From Monoplex corrugatus (Eukaryota; Mollusca; Gastropoda; Littorinimorpha; Ranellidae), in NCBI GenBank assembly GCA_030674185.1, contig CM060306.1:376001-440000 (forward strand): a stretch of DNA of 64,000 bases, read 5' to 3'. The position numbers and the translations under genes are program-made. The notes beneath the pieces were generated by a model. That model was given only the letters and a program-made list of their open reading frames with translations, did no database searches and was not told the DNA's origin. Below are positions 12,120 through 22,600 of the stretch, in pieces (positions within the stretch are counted from its first letter, which is position 1; each line of letters begins with the position of its first letter).

Positions 12120-12340
12120 CTATAAACAGAACATGGGTAAAGTGTCTCTGACTGTTTCGGTGGTTCTATAAACAGAACATGGGTAAAGTGCCTCTGACTG
12201 TTTCGGTGGTTCTATAAACAGAACATGGGTAAAGTGTCTCTGACTGTTTCGGTGGTTCTATAAACAGAACATGGGTAAAGTGCCTCAGACTGTTTCGGTG
12301 GTTCTATAAACAGAACATGGGTAAAGTGTCTCTGACTGTT
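12091..12340. repeat. 46-bp minisatellite spanning the exon 4 acceptor
   Basis: Five full units and one partial start at 12091, 12137, 12183, 12229, 12275 and 12321. Each holds, on the gene strand, the intron end TTCTGTTTATAG and the first 29 bases of exon 4. Units alternate between GTGCCTC and GTGTCTC forms, giving a 92-bp higher-order tendency. Only the lowest-coordinate copy joins the rest of exon 4. Bases 12341-12455 beyond the array are unique intron ending at the exon 3 donor. Confidence 0.93.
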
Positions 12341-12455
12341 AACAAGAGCTATCATTAATCAGACCAATATTGGTACCATCTCAAAAGTGCACAGATTCTT
12401 ACAGCGTGGAATAAAACGGGGAAGGACAGACAGACAGGTGGACAGACAGACTCAC

Positions 12456-12647
12456 CTGTACTCTCAGATGCCAAAAGGCAGGTTAAGGTAGATGGGGGCA
12501 GACTTGTGTTAAAGGCATCCTTCAGCTTCAGGCCCAGGTGATGAAGATCCTGCACACCTAGAGCCTGACACAGGTAGTGAGGGCTGGTGAACACACCTGT
12601 CTCTGGTCCTCGCATGGTCACGCTGCATCGCCACCGTCTATTGCCAT
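12456..12647 (-). CDS. PIK3AP1-like: BCAP/BANK-like adaptor, exon 3 (second half of DBB domain)
   Basis: The 192-bp exon ends at GAGAGTACAG|GTGAGTC, a near-perfect donor, in phase 1. The acceptor (GATGGAAG|ATGG) has a weak pyrimidine tract and was chosen because it is the only nearby AG in the right phase; the joined codon is GAT. The product segment TSPHYLCQALGVQDL followed by KLKDAFNTSLPP aligns in order with the BCAP stretch that follows the beta-rich half of DBB (a Pro-x-x-Phe/Tyr-x-Cys-Gln-Ala core, then an amphipathic helix). The 50-bp minisatellite of 12660-24640 starts within about 15 bases of the acceptor. The acceptor position is the least certain splice site of the model. Confidence 0.68.
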
Positions 12648-12659
12648 CTTCCATCACCA

Positions 12660-12755
12660 ACATGTTGTGTTTGCCAGGGCAAGCTCTGTGTACATACATT
12701 ACATTGGGTAAAACATTGTTTGCTTGGGGCCAGCTCTGTGTACACACATATCATT
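12660..12755. repeat. 50-bp minisatellite, exon 3-proximal fragment
   Basis: Two units of the CAGGGGCAAGCTCTGTGTAC / ACATTACATTGGGTAAAACA type, within about 15 bases of the exon 3 acceptor. The array is cut at 12755 by the RTE insertion, and the last 11 bases (CACATATCATT) are repeated at 19168-19178. Confidence 0.88.
12745..12755. other. Target-site duplication of RTE copy 1 (partner at 19168-19178)
   Basis: CACATATCATT is present exactly at both ends of the insertion. Confidence 0.88.
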
Positions 12756-13088
12756 ATCATCATCAGGTACCATGCCGCATGGCGTTAGCGATCATGGACT
12801 TCCATCTGTCTCTATCTCTCGTTGCCCCAAGCATCTCCTCCACTCTCCTCGTCCCCAGCCATTCTGCAAGTCCGTCCAGCATTTTCTCCCTGGGTCTGCC
12901 TGGTGCTCTCTTTCCCTCCAGCTTTCCCGTTGTGACCAGGTGCTCCAAATCCCCCTTCTTCATGAAATGGCCTATAAATGTTGCCTGTCTTTTCCTAATC
13001 TTCCTTATGAATGATCTACTTGTGTCTGCCTCCATCAAGACTGTGTCGTTTGTTTTCTTTGCTGTCCACGGAACTCTCAACATTCTTC

Positions 13089-13089
13089 T

Positions 13090-13135
<46 letters not shown>

Positions 13136-13381
13136 GTGCATTTATAGAGCGCTTTCCGAAACCTCAAAGCGCTTTACATCAGTAAACCATACATATAAAC
13201 CAAATAACAGGCTACAATACAAACAAACTCATCAAAAACTATCCACAGGAAATCAACAACCACACAGACACACCAAATAATCTCTCTCCCTCTCACCCCC
13301 TCCCCGCCCACCCCTCTCCCCCCATTTTCAAACACACACACACAACACCCACACACACACAGCCACACATCACACACACAC

Positions 13382-13417
<36 letters not shown>

Positions 13418-16400
13418 ACACACACACACACCACACAACACACAACAACCCGGCATACACCCCATTGTGCACAATTTCATCCAGAATGTCAAGCAGGATC
13501 AACCCACTAGCCAAAATCAGGAAAAACACTGTTTAAAGAAGTAAGTTTTTAAACTTGTTTTGAAAGATGGTAGCGTTTTAGAGTGGCGGACGGACTGAGG
13601 CAACAAGTTCCATGTCTGAACAGCAAAAACTGCAAAGGCTCTACCACCGTGAGTTTCTCTGTTATATTTTGGCACACGAAACTTCTTGTCATCCACAGAA
13701 GAGCGGAGTGATCGAGAAGGTACGAAGACAGTCAAGAGTTCAGAGAGATAGTCAGGAGCAGTTCCAGAAATGATGTGATAACAAAGGCAGCAAATCTTGT
13801 ATTTTATTCTTTGTTCAACCGGGAGCCAGTGCAGTGTCTGAAACAGGGTGTGCAGTGCTGTGACCTACGTGCCTTGAAGATGAGTTTAGCTGCAGAGTTC
13901 TGAACTTGTTGCAAATGTTTGAGATGTTTCTGAGGGCAACCCGCAAGGAGTGAATTGCAATAATCTAACTAGACAGAAGCATGCAGTAACTAACCCGCAA
14001 GATGAATGCAATAATCTAACCTAGACAGAATGCATGCAGTAACTAACGTCTTGGTTGCGTCTAATGTAAGGTAGTGTCTAATAGAATTAATGCGTCTAAG
14101 TTCGATGTATGCAGCCTGACATGTTTTGATGATGTGCTGGTGCATGGAGAGATTATGGTCAAAGACAAAACCGAGGTCACGAACGCAATCAGAAAAAGCA
14201 ATAGCGGTATTACCGACAGTAATAGTGGAAGGCAGAGAAGAAAGATCTGCAGGCAATGGAGAAACACGAAGGGCTTCAGTCTTGTCATCATTCAACTTAA
14301 GTCGATTTTCATACATCCAGGATTTTACTTCAGAAACGCAGTTCTGAAGAGACTGAACTAGATGATCGTAGTTAGAAGGAGAATCAGTATGATTGAGCTG
14401 GGTATCGTCCGCATACATTTCATGACGGATGGAATGTGAGTCAATAAGGTGGGTCAGAGGAAAAGTATACAATATGAAAAGCACAGGACCCAGAACAGAG
14501 CCTTGAGGCACGCCAAAATCCAAAGGCAGCTCAGAAGATTTGTTTCCGTCGACAAGTACGGTTTGCTTTCTTTCTGAAAGATAAGATCGAAACCAGTGTA
14601 AAGCAGATTTTTGAATTCCAAAGTTGTTTTCCAAACGGGAAAGCAAAATTTCATGGTCAATAGTATCGAAAGCAGCTGAAAGATCCAAAAGGAGAAGAAT
14701 AGAAATTTTGTTTTGATCCAGGGAGGTCAAAAGATCATTGAGAATACGAAGCAGAACAGTTTCTGTGCTGTGCCCTGGCCTGTAAGCAGATTGGTGAGGA
14801 CTAAGGAGGTTATGGGATGAGAGATGGGAGAAAAGCTGGTCTAGAATCAGACGTTCAAGCAGTTTAGAAAGAAATGGAAGATTGGAAATCGGTCTGTAAT
14901 TTTTCAGGTCATTTTTGTTGAGGTTAGATTTTTTCAGCAAGGGCTTAACAATGGCAGTCTTAAATTCACGGGGAACAATTCCAGTGGTAATAGACTGATT
15001 CATGATGTTTGTAATGGTCGGCAAGAGAAGATCCACATGTTGAAAGAGAAGTTTGGTTGGAATGGGATCAAGTTCACATGATTTAGGGGGAGTCTTAAGA
15101 ATGGTCTTCCGGACAAGGTCTTCAGAAACTGGAATGAAATTTACAAGTGGTGAGCCAGAAAACGACACAGTGTTTGAACCAGTACTTTGAAATGGTGGAA
15201 AACTGTCACGGATCTTTGAGAATTTTCTTATGGAAAAAATCGGCAAAAATGTGTGGGAGCAGTTTGACATCGGACACAGTGGGAAGAGACACAGGTTTGA
15301 TTTTTCCAAGAAGTGAGGACATATTGTGAAAGAGTTGTTTACAAGTGGTAGAACTGGACACTAGCGAAGAATAAAAAGCTGTTTTCGCGTCGTGTACGCA
15401 ATCTGCAACCGTTTGCTTTGCTGCGTCATAGATTTGTTTGTGTACTGTTAACCGTGATGACTGCCAACAGCGCTCGGCACGCCTACGCTCTCTCTTCAGC
15501 TGACGAAGCTGATCAGCGACAGCGCCGTACCACGGGTAGGCTTTCCGTCCCGGACTTTTCGTTGACGTACAGGCGCATGCTTGTCAAAAACAGCGGCAAG
15601 GGAACTGTTCAAATCGGACACTGACATAACGGTGGTCACAGACTGAGAAAGATCATCAGCGAACTTGTCTTGGTCAATTTTACTAATAGAGCGAGTGGAC
15701 ACAAGCTTTGCTTTACGTTTAGGCTTTTCAGCTGCTAGATAAGACAAAATTGAAAAATGGTCAGAAGAAAGATCATGATGGACACGAGTTGACAAAACAA
15801 GGTTATCGTCATCTCTACATATGACAAGGTCGAGAGTATTTCCACAGCTCTGCGTGGGTCCACTAACAGTCTGTTTAAGACCGTATATGTCAAGCTGATC
15901 AAGAAATTTTCTGGCATTAAAATCAGAAGTATCATTTACATGGATATTAAAATCACCAGCTAGAACAATACTGCCTTGACAATCAACACAAAAATCAAGA
16001 AAATCAGGTAATTCATCAAGAATTGAGATGTTGAAAGTTTGTTTTTCTTGTTGGGAGGAACTCTGTAGAGCAGAAAGAATGCCACACGTTGCTGTTGGAT
16101 CATCAAAATAAATTGAACCAGTTCAAAAGTGTCATGAGAGAAAGGAAAATTCGTTGTTGTTATACAGTTTTCAGTGAGAGAAACTTTGAGGAGGATGGCG
16201 GTGCCACCCCCACACTTGACCTTGGCGTTTGGGGGTCGTGGGAAAGACAGCAGCTTGTAGCCTGGGGGTGTCAGGTCGCGGCACTTCGCTTCGTCACCGG
16301 ACTGACGAAGCCAGGTCTCAGTCAACAGCATGACGTCAATATCGTGATCACGGACGAAGTCGCAGATCTCGGAACGTCTCTTTGACGGTCCCACAGAGTG

Positions 16401-17101
16401 CGCATTGAACAAACACAGACACAGCTGATTTGGGAGAGTGTCTAAATCTTGAATCGGGACAGTGATCAGATTGGAGAGGTTACAGCCTTGGGACGATGAA
16501 GGTAGAGTGACGTCAGACAGGATGGAGGGTGGCACCAGACCAGTACCAGCAGATGGACAGGCCAGGAGATCTCTGACGAGTGGAGTGCCGCAGACAACCC
16601 CGATCTTGCGACATTTTCTTCTGCCCCCACGCCGGGAGCGCTTGCGAGGTAGATTAATGCCCAGTGATAGAGTTTTCAGACGAGTAATCAAATTGGGATC
16701 GAGGCGAGCGCCTGTGGTCTTGGCAGCGATCAACTGATCGCGAGTGTAAACACAACGAAGAGGGGTCTGCCTTCTTGACAAGCGGGGGTCAAAGGTCAAA
16801 TTTTCACACAGCGCGGCAGGAGCCAGGGACAGTGCAGCGTGCCCCACGGAATGCGGATGCTGACGCGCTGGTAGTAATGGCGACTTGCATTCGAACAAAA
16901 TGGAAAGTCTTACCAGCAGAAGCCATGCCACAATCAACAGTCTGAGAGGTGGAGGAGCTCCGTAGAGCCACAGAAACAACGCCCGATCCATCACAAGCCA
17001 CCAGAAACAGTCTCAGGCACAATACACTCTCTCAGTCTCACAAAACAGACGAAAAACATGGGAGCAAGTGAAACCCTGCCTGCTAGGCGGACTCACTCAC
17101 A
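13089..17101 (-). mobile_element. CR1/L2-like LINE nested in RTE copy 1, nearly full length (LINE B)
   Basis: The element is about 4.0 kb with an (ATT)n tail at 13090-13135 and a terminal motif with GCGCTTTCCG and GCGCTTTACAT. The undamaged RTE sequence CATTCTTCTTAGAAACC seen at 40296-40312 is split here into CATTCTTCTTA on the left and TTAGAAACC on the right, so the target duplication is at most about 3 bases (TTA). The 3' UTR carries a (CA)n tract at 13330-13440. It differs from LINE A in its tail and proteins, so two CR1/L2-like lineages are present. Confidence 0.88.
13517..16994 (-). pseudogene. LINE B polyprotein: basic N-terminus, endonuclease, reverse transcriptase; several frameshifts
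   Basis: The N-terminal frame (16994 to about 15960) has a basic segment (PRKRSRRGGRRKCRK) and then the start of an APE-type endonuclease (LCLFNAHSVG, LLTETWLR). The endonuclease continues in other frames to about 15500 (SSDHFSILSYL). The reverse transcriptase lies at about 15130-13990 with [48 protein letters not shown] and YADDTQL. A C-terminal block (VPSRSLRSS, WNLLPQSV, SLKTYFF) is at 13735-13517. A local tandem duplication of about 50 bases at 13945-14045 damages the region after the polymerase. At least four frame breaks are visible. Confidence 0.85.
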
Positions 17102-19167
17102 TTAGAAACCACATCTCGGCTGCCTCAATCTTGTTCTGGCTTTGCTTGTTGACCGTCCACATCTCGCATCCGTACAACAGTATTGGTTCTATATAACATT
17201 CAAGAACTCTCTTCCTGATGTTAATTGATAGGAATTTGTTAGTAAGAACGCTTTTCATCTTCTTGAATGCTGTTTTGGCATGGCTGATTCTGCCGGCTAT
17301 TTCTGATGTGCATCTGCCATCTGATGAAATGATCATTCCCAAGTATTTAAATTTATCAACCTGTGTCAAGGTTGTGCCATTTGCTGTTATTTTGCATGAG
17401 GGGATTTCATGTTTTTTACTGATCACCATGACTTCAGTCTTCCTGCTGTTTTGTTAACCCCTTACCTTTGCTTTCTGTTTCTATTATATTCACAAGGTTT
17501 TGTAGGTCCCTTTCATTTTCTGCAATTAGCACAGTGTCATCTGTGTATCAAATGTTGTTTTTCATTTTCCCTCCAACCTTTAATCCAGGGTCTTCTTCTA
17601 GGTTTCTCATGATGTTTTCGCTGTAAAGTGAAAACAGATCTGGTGACAAAACACAACCCTGTCTGACTCCTCTTTTGATGTTTTGGAAAGAGCTTATATT
17701 GTTTTCTATTCTCATTGCAGCTGTTTGTTCCTAGTACATATTTCTGATTATTCGTAGATCTTTTCCATCAACATTGAGTCTCTCCAGTTGGTTGATCAAT
17801 TCTTCATGTCTTACCCGATCGAAAGCCTTGGTGTAGTCAACAAAGCATAAATACAAATCCTTATTCATCTCAATTGACCTCTCTATGATAGTTCTTAGGA
17901 TGTATATGGCATTAATAGTTCCTTTCCCTAACAGCATTTTTGTTACATGACTCATCAAACTGATTGTGCGATGGAGTTCGCATTCTATAGACCCTGTCTT
18001 CTTCGGAAGTGCAATGAAAATTGATTTTGACATATCTATGGGGATTTTTCCAGTGTCGTAAATTTCATTTAGGAGGACTGTTATTTTTTCTATGCCAAAT
18101 TTCTCCAGGGCTTCAATCATCTCTGTAGTAATGTTGTCTGGTCCTGGGGCTTTTCCTGGTTTCATCTTTTCCAGTGCTGCTCTAACTTCATCTTTCATTA
18201 TGGGTTGTCCTTCAAAGTTCTTTTTTATAATGTGTTCTTCGTTTCTGTCATCCTCAAAAAGGTCTTTAATGTACTCTCCCCATCTTTCTAATATTTTGTC
18301 TTTTTCCATGATAAGCGTGCCATCTTTTGATTTTAGGCAACCAGTTGGTGAGCATGTATTTTTCCTGTGGACAATTTCTTCAATTCGTCTGTACATACCC
18401 TGAGGATCCGTTTTGTGTCAGTCTTCCATTTCTTTGCACTTTGTTTTCAGCCAAGCTTCCTTAGCTTCATTGCGCCTACTCCTGATCTCCTTGTTTATCT
18501 TTCTGTATATCTCCTCGTTTCTCTTTGCCTTCCTCCTTTCCCCCATCAAGCCCAAAATTTCATTAGTCATCCAGCTCTTTTTTGCTTTTCTATCTGCCTT
18601 AGGGATTTCTTCACAAGCTTCATTTATCGAATTTCTCAACTTTGTCCATTGTTCCTCACTGTCACCAACGTCTTCCAGAGCACTGAATTTGTTTTGAACA
18701 TGTACGTTAAATTTTTTACGTATCACTTCATCTGCCTTTAAGAGTCCAAGATTTAGTTTGATGTTGCTTTTGGTCTGTTTCCTTTTCTTTAATTTCAGTC
18801 TAAATTTTCCCAATACAGGATTGTGGTCACTGTTGCAGTCTGCGCCTGGTAGTGTTTTTGCTGACAGTAAAGAATTTCTAAATTAGGATGTAGTCAATCT
18901 GATTTTTGGTATTATCTCCTGGATTCATCCAAGTCCATTCTCTTCTATTAGGCTGCTCAAACCAGGTGTTTCCTAATATGAACTCACTCATCTGTGTCCA
19001 TTCCACAAGTTTCTCTCCTCTTTCATTTTGCGTACCAAGGCCATGAGGTCCAACTATATCCTCCACTCTATCCTGTCCTACTTTAGCATTAAAATGTCTC
19101 ATTATTACAGTAACTTCTTGTGATTTACATTGGACCTTGGCCATCTCTAATACTTCGTAGAAGTTGT
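17102..19167 (-). pseudogene. RTE copy 1 ORF, upstream portion (endonuclease to RT palm)
   Basis: The minus frames in this stretch, read from 19167 down, give the endonuclease end (TWFEQPNRREWTW, NQIDYILI), the linker helix region (NEEIYRKINKEIRSRRNEA), and the RT fingers and palm (GPDNITTEMIEAL, PLKKT-like LPKKTG, LCFVDYTKAFDRVRHEELI). It ends with the thumb YLGMIISSDGRC and the CEMWTVNKQSQNK block. The conserved YADD region is frameshifted. The remaining C-terminal block sits across LINE B at 12763-13088. Confidence 0.85.
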
Positions 19168-20594
19168 CACATATCATTGGGTAAAACATTGTTTGCCAGA
19201 GGCAAGCTCTGTGTACACTCATTACATTGGTATAACATTGTTTGCCAGGGGCCAGCTCTGTGTACACACATTACATTGGGTAAAACATTGTTTGCCAGGG
19301 GCAAGCTCTGTGTACACACATTACATTGGGTATAACATTGTTTGCCAGGGGCAAGGTCTGTGTACACACATTACATTGGGTAAAACATTGTTTGCCAGGG
19401 GCAAGCTCTGTGTACACACATTACATTGGGTATAACATTGTTTGCCAGGGGCAAGGTCTATGTACACACATTACATTGGGTATAACATTGTTTGCCAGGG
19501 GCAAGGTCTATGTACACACATTACATTGGGTAAAATATTGTTTGCCAGGGGCAAGCTCTGTGTACACACATTACATTGGGTAAAACATTGTTTGCCAGGG
19601 GCAAGCTCTGTGTACACACATTACATTGGGTATAACATTGTTTGCCAGGGGCAAGGTCTATGTACACACATTACATTGGGTATAACATTGTTTGCCAGGG
19701 GCAAGCTCTGTGTACACACATTACATTGGGTAAAATATTGTTTGCCAGGGGCAAAGTCTGTGTACACACATTACATTGGGTAAAACATTGTTTGCCAGGG
19801 GCAAGGTCTGTGTACACACATTACATTGGGTAAAACATTGTTTGCCAGGGGCAAGGTCTGTGTACACACATTACATTGGGTAAAATATTGTTTGCCAGGG
19901 GCAAGGTCTGTGTACACACATTACATTGGGTAAAATATTGTTTGCCAGGGGCAAGGTCTGTGTACACACATTACATTGGGTAAAACATTGTTTGCCAGGG
20001 GCAAGGCCTGTGTACACACATTACATTGGGTAAAACATTGTTTGCCAGGGGCAAGGTCTGTGTACACACATTACATTGGGTAAAACATTGTTTGTCAGGG
20101 GCAAGGTCTATGTACACACATTACATTGGGTAAAACATTGTTTGCCAGGGGCAAGGTCTGTGTACACACATTACATTGGGTAAAATATTGTTTGCCAGGG
20201 GCAAGGTCTGTGTACACACATTACATTGGGTAAAACATTGTTTGTCAGGGGCAAGGTCTGTGTACACACATTACATTGGGTAAAACATTGTTTGCCAGGG
20301 GCAAGGTCTATGTACACACATTACATTGGGTAAAACATTGTTTGTCAGGGGCAAGGTCTGTGTACACACATTACATTGGGTAAAACATTGTTTGCCAGGG
20401 GCAAGGTCTGTGTACACACATTACATTGGGTAAAACATTGTTTGTCAGGGGCAAGGTCTGTGTACACACATTACATTGGGTAAAACATTGTTTGTCAGGG
20501 GCAAGGTCTGTGTACACACATTACATTGGGTAAAACATTGTTTGTCAGGGGCAAGGTCTGTGTACACACATTACATTGGGTATAACATTGTTTG
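19168..20594. repeat. 50-bp minisatellite between two RTE copies
   Basis: About 28 very homogeneous 50-bp units with CAGGGGCAAGGTCTGTGTAC and ACATTACATTGGGTAAAACA. Unit variants differ at few positions (GCAAGCTCTG or GCAAGGTCTG, TTTGCC or TTTGTC). The array continues the repeat interrupted at 12755 and resumes after 22600. Short frames such as GQGLCTHITLG are repeat artefacts. Confidence 0.95.
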
Positions 20595-22599
20595 CACAGT
20601 GAACAAATTCAGTGCTGTGGAAGACGTCACAATGGAGACAGTTGAGTAATGCGATAAATGAAGCTTGTGAAGAAATCCCTAGAATAGATAGAAAAGCGAA
20701 AAAGAACTGGATGACAAAAGAAATTCTAGGCTTGATGGAGGAATGGAGGAAGGCAAAGAGAAACGAGGAGATCTACAGGAAGATAAACAAAGAACTCAGG
20801 AATAGGCGCAATGAAGCTAAGGAAGCTTGGCTGATGACAAAATGCAAAGAAATGGAAGACCGACACAAAACGGATCCTCAGGGTATGTACATGTACAGAA
20901 GAATTGAAGAAATTGTCCACAGACAAAAGACATGCACACCAACTGGTTGCTTAAAATCGAAAGATGGTACGCTTCTCGTGGAAAAAGACAAAATAACAGA
21001 TAGATGGGGAGAGTACATTAAAGACCTTTTTGAAGATAACAGAAACGAAGAACACATAACAAAGAACGTTGAAGGACCACCCATAATAAATGATGAAGTT
21101 AGAGCAGCACTGAAAAAGATGAAACCAGGAAAAGCCTCAGGACCAGACAATATTACTACACAGATGATTGAAACTCTGGAGGAATTTGGTATTAAAAAAA
21201 TAACAGACCTCCTAAATGGGATTTATGACACTGGAAAAATACCCAAGGATATGTCAAAATCAATTTTCATTGTACTTCCAAAGAAAACAGGGGCTACAGA
21301 AAGCGAACTCCATCGCACAATCAGCTTGATGAGTCATGTAACTAAGATCCTATTAAGAATAATCATGATGAGGACAAGGAACACAATCAAAAGTGAAATA
21401 GCGGAAGAACAGTGTGGATTTTTCGAAGGGAAAGGAGCAATTAATGCCATATACATCCTAAGAACTATCATAGAGAGGTCAATTGAGATGAATAAGGATT
21501 TATATTTATCCTTTGTTGATTATACCAAGGCTTTCGATCGGGTAAGACATGAAGAATTAATCAACCAACTACAAAGACTATATATTGATGGAAAAGATCT
21601 ACGAATAATCAGAAATATGTATTGGGAATAAACAGCTGCAATGAGAATAGAAAACGATATAAGCTCTTTCCAAGATATCAAGAGGAGTCAGACAAGGTTG
21701 TGTTTTGTCACCAAATCTGTTTTCACTTTATAGCGAAAACATCATGAGAAACATAGAAGAAGACCCTAGATTATAGGTTGGAGGAAAATGATAAACAAAA
21801 TTCGGTACGCAGATGACACTGTGCTAATTGCAGAAAATGAAAGAGACCTACAAAACCTTGTGAATGTAATAGAAACAGAAAGCAAAGGTGAGGGGTTGGA
21901 GCTAAACAGCAAGAAGACTGAAGTCATGGTAATCAGTAAAAACATGAAATCCCCTCATGCAAAATAACAGCAAACGGCACAACCTTGACACAGGTTGATA
22001 AGTTTAAATATCTGGGAACGATCATTTCAACATACGGCAGATGCACATCAGAAATAGTTGGCAGAATCGGCCAAGCCAAAAACAGCATTCAAGAAGATGA
22101 AAAGCATTCTTACCAACAAATACCTATCAATTAACATCAGGAAAGGAGTTCTTGAATGCTATATAGAACCGATAATGTTATATGGTTGTGAGGCTCGGAC
22201 AGTCAACAAGCAAAGCCAGAACAAAATAGAACAAAATTGAGGCAGCTGAGATATGGTTTCTAAGAAGAATGTTGAGAGTTCCATGGACAGCAAAGAAAAC
22301 ATACGAGACAGTCTTGATGGAGGCAGACACAAAAAGATCATTCATAAAGAAGATTAGGAAAAGACAGGCAACATTTATAGGCCATTTTATGAGAAAAGGG
22401 GAATTGGAGCACCTGGTCACAACAGGGAAGCTCGAGGGAAAGAGAGCACCAGGTAGACCCAGGGAAAAAATATTGGACGGACTTGCAGAGTGGCTGAGGA
22501 CAAAGCGGGTAGAAGATGTGCTTGTGACAACAAGGGACAGATACATATGGAGGGCCATGATCGCCAACGCCATGTGGCAAGGCACTTGATGATTATGAA
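20595..22599 (+). mobile_element. RTE-type retrotransposon copy 2, 5'-truncated, plus strand
   Basis: The element is inserted in the 50-bp array. The array words AACATTGTTTG (20584-20594) and AACACTGTTTG (22600-22610) form an imperfect 11-bp target duplication. The 3' end is GGCACTTGATGATTATG, again a TGATGA-type tail. The 5' end starts between endonuclease and reverse transcriptase. Its 5' end faces that of copy 1 across 1.4 kb of minisatellite, making a large inverted repeat. Confidence 0.88.
20612..22589 (+). pseudogene. RTE copy 2 ORF: reverse transcriptase, frameshifted after the palm
   Basis: A 340-codon frame (20612-21631) runs from INEACEEIPRIDRKAKKNW through MKPGKASGPDNITTQMIETL, LPKKTG, EEQCGFFEGKGAINAIY and FVDYTKAFDRVRHEELI to a stop at YWE. 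The YADDTVLIAENERD motif (about 21800-21850), the thumb (FKYLGTIIST) and the C-terminal RMLRVPWTAKKTYETVL and PGRPREKILDGL blocks follow in other frames. It retains the 28-codon segment missing from copy 1. It is an RTE/BovB-like relative and inactive as written. Confidence 0.88.
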
Positions 22600-22600
22600 A

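Larger units (their letters stand above)
12756..19167 (-). mobile_element. RTE-type non-LTR retrotransposon copy 1, 5'-truncated, with a nested LINE
   Basis: The left end is the 3' terminus with a (TGATGA)-type tail and the right end stops inside the endonuclease. An exact 11-bp target-site duplication, CACATATCATT, lies at 12745-12755 and 19168-19178, and the flanks join into an intact 50-bp minisatellite unit. Internal protein order on the minus strand: endonuclease with FNAKVG and NQIDYI, reverse transcriptase with MKPGKAPGPDNI and VDYTKAFDRVRH, and the C-terminal RMLRVPWTAKKTN block with PGRPREK, all typical of RTE/BovB relatives. It is interrupted at about 13089-17101 by another LINE. 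Compared with copy 2 it lacks about 28 codons before GKGTINAIY, and it has stops and frameshifts. Confidence 0.88.

Noticed and set aside
12587..13147. Plus-strand 186-codon frame across exon 3 and the RTE 3' end.
   Set aside because: It is antisense to two better-supported features and ends in (ATT)n translation as poly-isoleucine.
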